Part shown: piece by piece, positions 47,201 through 59,216 of the stretch
How positions within the stretch are numbered: position 1 is the stretch's first letter
Layout of the letters: each line of letters begins with the position of its first letter
Origin: Cristatella mucedo
Taxonomy: Eukaryota; Bryozoa; Phylactolaemata; Cristatellidae
Length of the DNA: 64,000 nucleotides
Direction: 5' to 3'
Assembly (NCBI GenBank): GCA_009760855.2
Contig: WPIO01000026.1
Span: forward strand, 2,245,501 to 2,309,500
Position numbers and translations under genes: made by a program
Notes under the pieces: generated by a model
What the model was told of the DNA's origin: nothing
Seen by the model: only the letters and a program-made list of their open reading frames with translations
Database searches by the model: none

Positions 47201-48325
47201 GAAGTGGTAACACTGAGGTACGGGCGCCCTTTGTTGATGCTTCGTTCTGTTACCGTTGACTTACCAGCATTAATTTGAGCACCAACCATAAGCCATTAGC
47301 CCACTGTAGAGGCAGCAGTGGCCTTTCTATTTTTCCGGCTTTTGAGAGTACATGCATCGTTGCAACAACAGTGTTTTCGGTCTAACGACTGTAGAACAGA
47401 GGCCGCTACAGTGAGCTACAGAACATTTACAACAAAACGACGGCCATCACCGTAAACATACGTCACTCAGTGAATATCTTCGAGGAAACCATAGACAGCA
47501 ACGCGACAAAGTATGCGAGAGCCGTGTAAAACATCACTCACAGGCAGAGAATTGTTGCCTCGCATAGCTATCAGTACGCTCGGATTACTGCTCTTAAGGA
47601 AATAAGCATTTCCTTGACTTCTCTGTAAGCAGCAGAGCTAACACAAGCTCCTACGGAATGCTCTATATTATCAATTTTTATATCGCTCTAGACTAAACCA
47701 ACATCTCAAATTCTCTTCAATATTATCTCGTGCTTCGATTTCACACTCTGGTACTCTCTCCAGCTCGGTTGTTGCAGTTACCTCTCACACTTCATATCCT
47801 ATCACCATTTTCTTTCTCTCCTGTCTATATTTTCTGCCTATAATCACTGTCACCCCTAAAAATTGACCCCCATCGCATTTTAGCAGAGAGCCAAGAGAAA
47901 CACCAGGGTACCACTGGCGAAGTTCTCCACTGGTGTTGGGTTCCATATCATTAAGAGATGTATGAGTCACTGTGCACAGTCCGGGGTCGTTCGGTGATTC
48001 TAATTGAGGATGCTGCGATCCGACTGCCACCATTGCTGATAAATAAGGCGCACTGCCTCTTTAATAACTGCAAGCAGCTTAAAAGCTTAATGAGCCAGCC
48101 GGCTACCGTAGCTTGACACTAAGTTTAATCACATTCTAAGACTACGGAGTGCCTATTCTGGCGTCTAACTAACGATTGTATTCTTCATGGTTAAGAGTAG
48201 GCAGGAACAAATGTGAATCTGTCCTGGCTTGGCTACCGAAATAATCTCTAAGGCCTCTGTAGCTGGCAAGTCGTAGGGCTACAGCGATGGCAAAAATCCA
48301 CGAGATTCAGCTAAATGTATAATTG
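47201..48325. other. no recognised gene
   Basis: Mixed-composition sequence without long frames, repeats or conserved blocks that I can recognise. Confidence 0.4.
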
Positions 48326-48329
48326 CTGA

Positions 48330-48870
48330 AGGGGCTGGAGTGGTTTCTGGTTGATCAAGTGATGGGGATCAAAATTTCCACTCCGATCAACAAGGTCCGT
48401 AAAGGATCGACGCCTTCAAAACAGTTTCCTAACCAAACGGATGCACCATATTCATCAGCCTGCTGCTCACAGGTCCTCTGTAGATAATAAATTTAGCGAT
48501 TTTCATTATTACCTAAAAACCTTTCTTGACTGAAGCTTTTCCTTTCAGGTCACAGGCTGCAGGAATCACTTTTAGCAATTCAATTACGACATATTCTACT
48601 ATGATTCCAATTGGCGTACATTGGTGCATATCTTCTCGGCGTCCGGCATTTTGCGTCTGCGATACTCACTTGGTTGACTGCCCCTCGATCCATATGTTCT
48701 TCTTCATTTGTCTTTGCTGTTAAAAATGAGCTCCGTTGGCTACTAGATAGGAGCCAGTAGCCGCTAAACGCTTTGAGTGATATATAATAAATACCGACGA
48801 AATACTCACACATTCTTATAGCTTTCGGGAATTGCAAATGGAGATACACTGCATTACCTTACATTATTAG
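48330..48870 (+). mobile_element. second LINE family, 3' fragment
   Basis: Diverged copy of the element at 32467-33211: 'cacaggtcctctgtagataataaattta' matches the 'RSCVDNKLAV' coding region there, and the end is 'ggagatacactgcattaccttacatta', the same type of tail. Frames are broken. Confidence 0.6.
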
Positions 48871-49239
48871 CCTCTGACTTAGCGTAACTGGAATTCGTCA
48901 GCAACAAGATCAGAGATCTTGGGCTCCTTTAGTTTAATGCTGAACTTTTGTCGTTCAGGCTGGAACAGTGGAACGTGTCTCTCTATGCTCAATGAAGCTA
49001 GCGCTAGAAGAAGCAATAGTCAGGTGTTCAAGAAACATAAGATGTCTTTTTTAGAAAAGCATGCCAGTGGACCCAAGAAAGACACTCAGAGCCGTGGGCT
49101 GGTTAGAGACACGTTAATAGCAAGTTATTAATAAGCAAACCACGTATAAAAACGCGGCATTCAGGGAAAGCTGATGGGTACATACACCGAGAATTCAAGT
49201 ATTTTTATCATTCAGCAAAAAGAGAGCCAAGCTGAACCC

Positions 49240-50075
49240 AATCCCCACAACCCAGATGCAGCAGCATACTTTTCGCCATTCTATGTTGCCGAGAGTGGTT
49301 CCAGTGACACGGGCCATCGCCAAGGCGGTATGACACGGAGGCAGCAAGGCACTGAGGTCATCCCAGCGACAGTGATTTAAAGAAATCCTTGTCTGAATGG
49401 GACCCGGACAACAGAGCCTACTAAGCCTTTTGCAGTTGATTAAAAAAATTGAGCTTTACATGTTGGCAGTCAATGCGTATGGCGTCATGTTTAAGTCCGG
49501 AGCACGTTTCGTGCTTTCGGTGCTTTCAAAAGAGCTGAAGTTCCGATCGCGAAATTTTTGTAATTAAGTTCAAGGACTGAAGAGACAGCTGGGTACTGGG
49601 GAGTGGGTATGCAAGAGCGCTAGCACTAGTGGAGCAAGATTGTCCGGCCGGTGTGCCAGTGTAAGCGAGTGAACCACACTGTCCGTGAGAGATACGGAGA
49701 GAAAATGAAGCAGATTTGATGCCTAATAGGGAGCTAATGAAGCTCGAGCAGAAATGATGAGACGTAGCAGCTATGCTGTTGAAAAGGGGCTGAACTGGGT
49801 GCTGAGTGTTTCGCTAGTTGCGAATGACTAGGTGCACAGGCGCGGAGTTTTGACGAAAATAAATTTCAGGGATCTTATTCAGAAAATCCCTAGTCACTCG
49901 AGTTTGAATGTGTTCGAGGCAGGTTACATTTTGAGCGAGTCATAGTCATTGCATGGCTAAGAAGGGTCAGATGACTTGTTGAACTGAGAATCATCAGCAT
50001 AGAAACTAACTACAAGTTTGTGATTGAATATGAAGTATGCTACTAAGAGTCGGTAGAGAGTTCTAAGAAGGATAG
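49240..50075 (-). mobile_element. diverged LINE remnants (antisense)
   Basis: Bases 49250-49335 match 16310-16395. Bases 49590-50060 resemble the antisense RT C-terminal and 'gaatcatcagcatagaaactaactac' regions of the main family. Boundaries are approximate. Confidence 0.4.
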
Positions 50076-50084
50076 CTTCTTTTC

Positions 50085-50520
50085 CCGGTTTATAATCTCC
50101 CTCCTGCCGATGTGACTTCCAGGCACAATCTTGGCATGCACTTCAATGTAGTTGACACTCAGTTGAACATTTGCTTTGATCCCTCCCACCACTCAAGCAT
50201 GACGAACTCTCTCAACTCCCTTGCTGCATGCATTGATGATATATGCACATGAATGACAGCACACTTTCTTAAATTAAATGACGGTGAAAGTAACTTACTA
50301 ACAATGTTCAAACTGACGAGATTTAGAAATTGGCAAACATTAGGCTAACAATCGGCTGTGCCAGCATATCTCTTGTTGAGTCAGCACGAAATTTAGGTGT
50401 GCTGTCCCACAGTGACCTTTCATTCGACGGCTACATCAACTCCACGGTCAAGTCAGCTACACACTTAATCAGCTACAAACTTAAGTCAAGTCAGGTAAAG
50501 GCTTACTCAGCCACACACTT
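50085..50520 (+). mobile_element. LINE RT fragment, main family
   Basis: 'cacttcaatgtagttgacactcagttgaac' is the mutated catalytic-box region, followed by 'gctgtgccagcatatctcttgttgagtcagc'. Ends without a tail; bases 50520-51120 are unassigned. Confidence 0.65.
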
Positions 50521-51129
50521 GAGTGCAGCACCAATGCACGCAGTTGCACTGCCAATAGCCAGCGCCAGTAGCCAGGCGGCCAAGAAGAGCATCCATGCCA
50601 CCAGAAGCCATCATTATAAGTTCACATAAATAGTGCAAAAGAGTTCTTTTTACAACGGTGGAGAGTTCCTGGCTATCAGCACCGGTTTTGACTTAGAACA
50701 TTCATTGCTTATTAAACAGCTGCATATATGTTGCAGTGAGGCAATCTGAATCGGAAGCCTGTGAACATGAGCAAGATGGCTAAATGAGATCAGATTGCCT
50801 TGGCAGTAGCCAGCTCTCTCCAGCCGTGGAGGTGCTGACAATGGCACTAGGCCGATGTCTTAGCTGTCCGGCACAAATCCAAGCATTCCCCCCATCTGTG
50901 GGAACACAAATCTACCACAAACTGCAGCCATCAGCCGGTCTGGTTTGGAACGAACAATAGCTTAATTGTGCCAAAACAATGCATGCTTGGAATATACCGG
51001 CTGCCGGAAGAGTGCTGAGAAGAGAAGGGCAGAAGGGAGGAGAAGGCTGGATCCTTTAGACCGTCAGCAATCCACAGGGTGTACACTGGCCTTGACCAGC
51101 CTGCTTTCCAATAATAATAATAATAATAA

Positions 51130-52095
51130 TTAGAATGAGATTTATATTACAACCAGCTTACCGTTTATGGATAAATTGAGTGTAATTGAGAAGTAGGAAA
51201 GGTTAACGCTCAAAATCGGCTCTGCGACCGTATCTCCTGTTGAATATGGGCAAAATCTAGGAATCATGTTAAGAAGAGGCCTTTTATTAGACTACCACAT
51301 CAGCTCCACAGTCGCTTGCCTACTTTCAGCTACATACCATTGCTAAGACTTTGGGCTTGTTTAGACAGAGATGCCATATCTAAATTGGTCTATACATGTG
51401 TGACATCCCTTCTTGACTTCAGTAACTCACTGCTCCTTGGTCAACTGGCCTGTGCACTCAGGTGCTTAAAGCTGCTACAAAACCCAGCAGTTAGGCTTGT
51501 CTGTCGTAAGCCTCGCAGTCGCCACATCTCACCACTTCTTGCCAAATTGCACTGGCGCTCGGTCAAGCAACCACCGACTTCAAGGTTTTGTCACTCACTT
51601 TTAGGTCTCTCCATCCTTTGACTCCAGCTTACCTATTCGATCTACTATCCCGCCAGGATAACATCATACCAGTCGCTTTTCGGAATCAAACTGTCTACCC
51701 AAAACTCGTACAAATCTCAAATCCTTTGGAGTCCGTGCCTTTAGTTCGTATGCACCCAAAGCCTGGAACTCACGCCCTGCATGCGTCACGACATCTTCTG
51801 ACTGGTCCACACTTAAAAAGAAACTAAAAGCATATCTATGTGTCAAAGAATTTAGTAGGTCCATGTGATCTTTACTTTATGCATTTGTGCTTCATGGCAC
51901 TGCATGCTGCCACTAACCCAAATTTGCATGCCGAACCTGTGCATGCCCCCATAACCATGTTATTCTCGTAGTTAATTGAGCTGGCAACCACTAACCATTC
52001 GATTGTGCTTCCTTCGCAGCAAATGTAAAGGGCCTAGAAAGACATTGAGTTCTCTGAGGGGGCTATATCAAATGCATAATAATAATAGTAATAAT
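51130..52095 (+). mobile_element. LINE 3' part, main family
   Basis: Begins with 'aggaaaggttaacgctcaaaatcggctc', continues through LKLLQNPAVRLVCRK, HISPLLAKLHW, and a 3' UTR, and ends with 'gacattgagttctctgagggggctatatc' plus ATA/AAT repeats at 52078-52096. Frames are longer than in most copies (101 codons at 51316-51621), so it may be one of the younger ones. Confidence 0.75.
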
Positions 52096-52099
52096 ACAA

Positions 52100-53880
52100 T
52101 TGTATACTGCCCTCAGAGAACTTAATCACCGGTGAGCCATGACGGCAAGCTAGGATTGCTTTTCACGACCAAAGTCATGAGTTCGTGAGTTCGAATCCTG
52201 CAGCTGGCGATTGTTCAGCGCCCTGCAAGCTGTGGTGATAGCCATAGAGGATCTTCTGTTACTATTCTTAACGGACTTTTAAATCAGCTATTAGTTTTTT
52301 AGGCACTGTACATATGCTGTAAATAAAGTATGACCGATTGGTTAGTGCACAAATAGCAGGCGCAATGTCAAAAAACCTAAAATGATTAGAGGTGACATGC
52401 ACAAGGTCACCATGCAAATATAGTTAATGGGGGAATTTGCAGACCCAGCAAGCAAGGCAAGACCAACAAAATGGACCCACTAAATGCTGTGATAAATAGT
52501 TGCGTTTGGAGCTTCTTTGTGAATTTCAAGTCAGGGGTTGTTGTGACTGCAGTAGGTACTGAGCTCCAAGCTTTTGAGCATAGGAACTAAAGGCACAAAC
52601 TCAAAAGTTCGAGTTTCCAGCTAGGTATAGCTTAAGCATTTAATTCTGAAAAACTGTCGGTAAGATGCGTAGCCTGAGGGGAGTAGATTTGGCAGGTAGG
52701 CTTGAACGAAATAATTAAAGTGTCCTAAAAGTGAATGGTCGCATCTAGAAGTTGATACTTTGTTAGACTGGGAGCCAGTGCAGGTCGGGTGGAAGTGGTG
52801 TAATGTGGCACCTGCAGTGCTAGCGACAGACATGGCTGGCTGCAGAATTTTGCACCATCTGTAAGTGCCTGATTGCACAGGCTGGTAGACAAGAAAGCAG
52901 TGAGTCACAGAAGTCGTCGAGACAGGATGTCACAAATGCTTGAACCAATTTAGATAAATTATCCATGTCTAACCAAGCTCAAATTTTAGCAATGTTATGT
53001 TAAATAAAAAAGGCAGGATTGATCTTGGAGATGCTGTGGCCGTTTAATGTAAGGTCACTTTGGAACAGGATACCCAGATCTCGTGCAGATGCAACAGGAG
53101 ATATGTTGGCAGAGCCAATTTTCAGCGGGAAGTTGCACTATTTCTGAATCAAACTGGGCTGTCCCAGAACTACTAATATTGCTTTATCGTCATTTAATGC
53201 TTGCTCAATTACGTACCTGCTGAGAATTTGCTGCCATCTATGTGAGGATTTCATCAATAAATGCAGCAATAGAGTGGAGAGGATTCGATATTATATAGGG
53301 ACGGGAGGGATAAAAGAAAAGATACAACCGAGTATATGCATAGAATGGGTAAACCTAGATTGTACCCCTTACTCAAATCGGCAAGAGGGAATTTTCGAAC
53401 CGTGAAAAAAGTTGAACCAACACAGAGCTCCGAGGTACACCATATTTCAGTGAATCAAGTGATCTTGCCAGTTCACAGCAGTGATCAGCATCCTCCCACT
53501 GAGACCGCACCGGAGCCATTGTAGTGCGGTTCTGATGATGCCCAGGCGATATGAGAGGTGCTCAAGATGAACATGGTAGTCAATAGTATCAAAAGCTCAC
53601 GAAAGATCAAGGAAAACAAGCTGTGAGACTCTACATAAGCCTGCGTTTCTAGGAAAGTCGTTCAAACGCAAAGCAATGCTGACTCTGTGGAGTGGTTAGC
53701 TCTAAAAGCTTGGTGTTTGAGCCGGGAGACATGCTGCTTTGTTGCATACCCGTTGCATTTGCCAGCCTGACAACAGTTCATCTGGAGGGCTGTCCTTATC
53801 TGCCTTGGCTTCAGATTTTAGCATGAACTGTTTCAAGACCTTATAATTCAGAAACCACAAATGATAAAAACAAGTCAGAA
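52100..53880 (-). mobile_element. LINE, main family, antisense, with SINE insertion
   Basis: The tail starts at 52102 ('ctgccctcagagaacttaatca') directly beside the tail of the plus-strand LINE, so two LINEs meet tail to tail. It continues with 3' UTR, RT C-terminal and RT core (to about 53880) in antisense. A SINE at 52130-52275 splits the tail stem-loop. Confidence 0.75.
52130..52275 (+). mobile_element. tRNA-derived SINE inserted in a LINE tail
   Basis: Head 'ggtgagccatgacggcaagctagg' (A-box-like), B box GTTCGAATCC at about 52190-52199, body 'ccctgcaagctgtggtgatagcc'. The head and body match the 6.5-kb copy, which lies in the opposite orientation. Confidence 0.75.
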
Positions 53881-53899
53881 ACTGGTTTGTTGAGCACGG

Positions 53900-55790
53900 T
53901 GCTCGTTAAACATCAATTCACATAGATGCTCGAATTTATTTTTGATAAGGCACGGTGGGTGACTTCTTTAAAGGTAATAGCGATAACTTATACATCACCC
54001 TCAGGGAACTACATCCTTTCTAGTTACTTTGCATTTGCTTTAAAGGATGAGTTACCGATGAATGCAAAGTGCAAACGGCATGACGATAAAAAGATTCAGG
54101 CTGCCAATTATACTTTTGTGTACAGAAATGCCACTGCCATTTCGCCAGGATCGGAAGCATGTTTTAGTCTGGACTGCTAGCACAGGGTACACGCACTGTT
54201 GGCCTTGGCACTCGAGCGATAGGCTTAGGGCTGAGCTTCATTTGGCGCCTAGCTTGAAACATCGCCGATCGATGCCAGTCGAATTCGCACACGTGCACAC
54301 GAGCATACACAATTTAGAATGTACAAGTCTAGGAGCTGAAAGAAGTCCTCAGAGGAGATTCTTTGGGGCAAATGAGTCGCTGAACATCGTGCATCATGCA
54401 TGATAAGTGGCAAAGTCTCGTTGCAAAGTTAGTTTAGCCCCACCTTCCAGAGTTCGGACTCGAGTAGTAAGGCAACTCGAAATCGAGATTGGCTCTGCCT
54501 AACCTCACTACTAGGGTTCGCTATCAAGCGAAGGCTGCGAACAAGCCTGGATTTGCCACCGCAGGAACTGGCAAACCAAACCAGACGGCCCGCCATGCGG
54601 GCTATGTACTTGGCCACCGAGACTTCGCTGCAGGGCCTGAGGCCGATGGCTGAGACGGCAGCCGTGAGAGAGGTAAGAGCTGTGAGACCTCGTGACCGGA
54701 CGTGTCGATAGCCGTCGGCAGCTATTACCTTCCCAATAAAAACTGATCCCACCACGAGGCTCGATTAATATTGGCCTCTTGACCTGCTGTAGCCCCAGCC
54801 TCACTACTTTATTAAGTTCTTAGCTTAAATCCATTTCAGAGGTACTCCTTCGCTAAGTGCACTTGCAGCAGTTTCTGCACAGCCATCAAGTAGCCGTCAA
54901 TAGGCAGCCTGGTCAGGTTCGTGCGAGCTGGTTTCAGAGGATAGGCTCGTGCGGGTGGCCGGGGCGACTCCACTACTGCTACTGATGGATAACAGTGTCT
55001 GTATGTCTCTCTCTGCCTTTTAAGTTTGCTGTGAACTTCAGCATTGCCGTTGATAAATGCTTCCGTCAGTGAATGACTTCAAATGGCGATATGTTTAAAT
55101 ATCCTCTCTTGTCAGCTAAAACAGACATCTTTCCGAATGACTAAAGGTTTATTTTAATAACCAGATATAAAAACCAGATGGTAAGTGGATGTGTGAAAGC
55201 GTTTGTATAACTCATTGCACATACAGAATAATAAGATAGTAAATTAAGGTAAGTAAATAATTGAAAGCTTCAAAGCAGACACACAGTTATACAAAATAAT
55301 TCTCTCGGACTGAGCTAAGGCTAATAGAGTACCAATTAGGATATTTTCAACTATTCGCTAGATATGGTGGTGACTGTAAAGCAAATCGTTCATGGTCATC
55401 TGTGTTTTCTATTGGACGTCTGTGATATCACTGCATGCTTCAAAAAGCTAAATGTACAAATAGCTACGATAGATTCATGCGACCCTCCATACTCATTGTC
55501 TGCAAACCTATGGAAAGACTCTTTTAACTGCATTTTAGAGCTCAAGCTTTATTTTCTGAGTTACTTTAATGCTCGCATTCAAAGGTCTGCTGTTTGAGTG
55601 AGGAAATACATTTGGTAAGTGCAACAACCAAATCTGATCAGTACACACACACATGCGTAGAAAATTGGCAAGCTTTAACATTATTGATTGTAGGTGTGGT
55701 TCGGCTCTTACATATGCATTCTTGATTTTTAAAAAAAACAAAAGTTCAGTTCCCAGTTGAACCAACTTATGCAGGTATCGTCTTCGACAG
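53900..55790 (+). pseudogene. gene copy D of the second PAN/Apple-like family (decayed)
   Basis: Plus-strand relic: an upstream part (54185-54440), a short remnant of the first exon (about 54595-54690, reading MRAMYLATETSLQGLRP, with AAVREVRAVR), the Cys exon (54840-54988) and downstream sequence with a motif also found in A and B (55304-55321). Bases about 55480-55740 match 63650-63880 after copy C. Stops, a shifted frame and loss of the donor indicate a pseudogene. Confidence 0.5.
54840..54988 (+). pseudogene. Cys exon, copy D
   Basis: Acceptor CATTTCAG is kept. The exon is 149 bases, ten longer than the other copies. It reads KCTCSSFCTAIK, then TAG, a frame change, then SGSCELVSEDRL and LLLLM. 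The donor position has GGATAAC where A and C have GGTAACC, so the splice site is lost. Confidence 0.55.
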
Positions 55791-56049
55791 CTGCCTACAT
55801 TTTTAAATCTTCTTTAAGATCTCCCGTTGCAGAACGTGATCTCATTAAATGTGGTAATGACTCTTGTAGCCTGTGCCTGTCTATTTCTCCTTTACCTTTG
55901 CCGCCTTGAGAAACTATCTCACTGATGTTCTCAGCAGGTTCTAACCGGGTTTCGGCACCGTCTTAGCCCTTGTTTCTCCCGCCGACCTGCTGCTCGGCTT
56001 TCGCTGACGATGCTACTTGAAGCATCTATTTTGTGCACAATAATATTAA

Positions 56050-56480
56050 TGATAATACTTTTGATGTAGCACCCTTAGATAACTCAATCTCTTTCTAGAC
56101 GCTTTACGTTTGCTGCAAAGGAAGCACGATCGACTGGTTAGTGGTAGCATTATCAATAAGCAACGAGAATAGCGTGGTTAAAGGTGACATGCACAGGGTC
56201 AACATGCAAGAAGAGTTAGTGGCAGCATTCGGTGTGTCAGCACGCATAAGCTCATAAAGAGCGAATCACAGTGACCTACTAAATACTGTGATGAATAGAT
56301 GCGTTTTTAGTTTATTTTAAATGTGGACAAGTCAAGAGATCTCTTGGCGCTGGTCGTGAGTGAGTTCCAGGCTCTGGAAGCATTCGAGCTAAAGGCATGG
56401 TCTCCAAAGGATTTGTGATGTGTACGAGGTATGGGTAAACAGTTAGAATAAAAAAAGCTGGTGGTACGCTGCAGGGTTGC
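56050..56480 (-). mobile_element. LINE 3' end, main family, antisense
   Basis: Starts with 'acccttagataactcaatctctttctagacgctttac' and runs through the 3' UTR to the 'gtggtacgctgc' region. No RT core. Confidence 0.75.
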
Positions 56481-56504
56481 TATTGCGGCCTGCAATCCAT
56501 GGAG

Positions 56505-56890
56505 AGGTAGAGAGAGCCAGAGAGCAAGAGAGAGCGGGAGAGAGAGACGGAGACAGAGACAGAGACAGAGACAGTGAGAGACGGAGTCGGAGACAGAGAG
56601 AGAAAGAGACAGAGAGACAGAGAGACAGAGAGACAGAGAGACAGAAAAACAGAGAGACAGAGAGACAGAGAGACAGAGAGACAGAGAGACAGAGAGACAG
56701 AGAGACAGAGAGACAGAAAAACAGAGAGACAGAGAGACAGAGAGTCAGAGAGACAGAGAGACAGAGAGGCAGAGAGACAGAGAGAGACAGAGCACAGAGA
56801 GAGAGACACAGAGAGAGAAAGAGAGAGAGAGAGTGAGAGAGAGAGAGAGACAGATACGTAGACACACAGACACACAGAAAGACACGCAGA
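56505..56890. repeat. purine-rich minisatellite, (GACAGA)/(GAGACAGA) type
   Basis: About 385 bases of almost pure purine-plus-C repeat, mostly 'gagacaga' units, with a more regular core at 56590-56790. All six frames are open (Arg/Glu/Thr/Gln one way, Ser/Leu/Cys the other), which is a composition effect and not coding. Confidence 0.95.
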
Positions 56891-57186
56891 CAGACGAAAG
56901 ATAGAGGGAGTAAAACCTCTAATATAAAGTGAGAAACCGTGCATGCAAGTTCCTAACTCAGCTTGGCGTCTTGAGAAATCTTAGGTGGAAAGCAAAGCAC
57001 GCTTAAACCCGCCCGAGTCTCTGTGTGTCAGGGCAGGGTAAAGTCTATTGATTGGTGCAGGGTGGTCTCTCAACTTTGGCATGTCTCAATTGTGGCATCT
57101 AACTAACGGCACTCGAATTTGCTTATTAGCACTATCACAAATGACAAATGCCTCGTTACTAGCAGACATATGTCCTTCATTGAGCG

Positions 57187-57438
57187 CTAAATCTTGTAGG
57201 AAAGCAAATGACCCTCTTTCCGAGGTAGCGCTTTGAAGCTTTCGCTAGCGGTTTCGATTTTTCCAATTGAAAGAGGTAACAATGACTCACACTGCCCATT
57301 GACGGTGTTAAAAGTCTTTGCTGCTCTGCCAGCAGCATATGTTTGCCAACAATGGTTGCTAGCAGCTAGAGCACTCACACTCTGCTTTCTTGACCTAACG
57401 TGCAAGCATTCAAATTGAAAGCCTACGTCGTTTCCCAC
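57187..57438 (-). CDS. possible PAN-like exon, diverged
   Basis: An 83-codon minus frame contains FECLHVRSRKQSVSALAAS, then NHCWQTYAAGRAAKTFN and VNGQCESLLP. The H-C...F-N...G-x-C-E arrangement resembles the HCC...NY...SSGSCE core of the family at 41.6 and 63.3 kb, but two of the Cys are missing (Y and A in place). No convincing donor and acceptor pair is visible, so it may be a relic or chance. Confidence 0.25.
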   Translation of the reverse strand: MGNDVGFQFECLHVRSRKQSVSALAASNHCWQTYAAGRAAKTFNTVNGQCESLLPLSIGKIETASESFKALPRKEGHLLSYKI

Positions 57439-57524
57439 CTGTCGAAACTCGCGCTGTCACGTAGGCATATGATTATACTAGCTGGGCATGCCAGCGGTAT
57501 GTATTGCTTACCAAACAAGCCTCA

Positions 57525-58075
57525 CTTCCTTGATTCGGTTTAGCCGTATCACACCACTTCTCGCCGACCTACACTGGGTCCCAGTCGGTCAATGCATTGA
57601 GTTCAAGGTTTTGTCACTCACTCCTTTCATTATTTGCCTCCAGCCTACCTATCAGATCTACGTACCCACCAAGCAAAGCATCGTAACATTCGATTTTTGT
57701 AATCTAATTGTTTACCCGTACCTGACAGATATCTCAAATCCTTTGGAGACGATGCCTTAATTCACATGCTTCCAAAGCCTGGACCTCACTCCCGACCTGC
57801 TTCAAGACATCTTCTGACGTGCCCACATTTAAAAAGAAACTAAAAATGCCTCTATTTATCACAGAATTTAGTGGGTCCCTGTCTTGTATCCGCTTTTGTG
57901 TACTGATCCTGTACATGTCACCCCAGACCATGTTATTCTTGTTGTTTATTGAGCAAGATACCAAATAACTATTCAGTCGTGCTTCTTTTGCAGCAAATGC
58001 AAAGAGCCGAGAACGAGATTGAGTTCTCTGAGGGCACTATATCAAGTGTAATAGTAATAATAATATTATTATTCG
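57525..58075 (+). mobile_element. LINE 3' end, main family
   Basis: Reads RITPLLADLHWVPVGQCIEFK, continues through the 3' UTR and ends 'gagattgagttctctgagggcactatatcaagtg' with ATA/ATT repeats at 58052-58075. Confidence 0.8.
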
Positions 58076-59190
58076 GTGCAAAGTACACTGACATAAGATA
58101 GATATTTAGCTGCAAAATGATTTTGTGAAAGGTTCACACGACAGGCCTCGAGCTCAAGTATCGGTTGTTAGGTTCCGATAGAGCTGTTGCTCAAGGAGAA
58201 TTTCGATTGAAATAAAGAAAAATGACCCGACAAATGAATCCTTTCCTAAATCCAGCCATCATCGGAAGTCGAGCAAAGTTGTCTCAATTCTCTTCGGTAG
58301 ATGGAGGGGTTGCTGCGAAAGCCCACGGTAACGTGCACAGCATTGGATCCAGCTTCTTCTTGTGGATCGACAAAGGCGAATCAAAATAGCAATAGCTGTA
58401 TCTTCTTTACTTGATCCTAACTAACTCTAAACTAGGTGAATTAAAAAAATATCTCGCATAGTCAGTAAATCTTTCTATTCAATACAGTCTGAAAATAAGT
58501 GACTCCAACCTCTGATGCATAATCACCCCAAAATTAGAGTAAACAATACTTCAAAAGGCTAAACGACTTCGCCTGCCGTTAGAAGCTGCCTCATGTGACT
58601 TTGGAATCGTCGTTTTCCTTATAGGGCAGTTAACGTCATCAGCAGCAGCCTAATGACCAGCATCGAGGCCGAACTGGTTAGAACATTGAGCAGATGCGGT
58701 ATAAAAAGACCAGTGAAACATAGCTAGCTAGATAGATAAACATAGCTAGCTAGATAGGTAAACATATAGATAGATAGATATGAAGGAAGAGATTAATAGA
58801 TACACTAATAGAAAGAGCTTGTATGAGAGAGAAAAAGAGAGGGAGGGACGAGAGAAGGAGCTGGAAGTTCGACACTAAGGCGATGCGTTTCGAGCAGAGA
58901 GAGTAGGATGGAGAGAGAGGGAGAGAGAGAGAGAAATAATATAAACCCACAACGTGCGCGAGGAAAGCTACCTTTGGTCTATAGATAAATGGATGAAAAA
59001 TAAGCGGATAAATAGATTTATTGGTAAATGAATAAGCAGACCGATTGATAGTCGAGAAAAAGACTCCAAAAAAAGATTCGTATGAATACCAATAGATATC
59101 GAAAGAAAGCAATGAATAGAGATGTAGATGAAGAGCCGAAAGTGGTGCAGAAAGTGTACGTCTGACCAGACCGTTCACTGAAGCCTATAA
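58076..59190. other. no gene; small GATA and GA repeats
   Basis: A 'catagctagctagata-ataaa' unit is repeated at 58718-58765, followed by GATA repeats to 58782. A GA-rich stretch lies at 58825-58935. The minus frame 58750-59178 runs through these repeats and is not believed. Confidence 0.45.
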
Positions 59191-59216
59191 CTGATGTTCA
59201 GCTCCTCTCACCGACG

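Noticed and set aside
56443..56944. Four long frames on both strands rich in Ser/Leu or Arg/Glu
   Set aside because: They are translations of the purine minisatellite.
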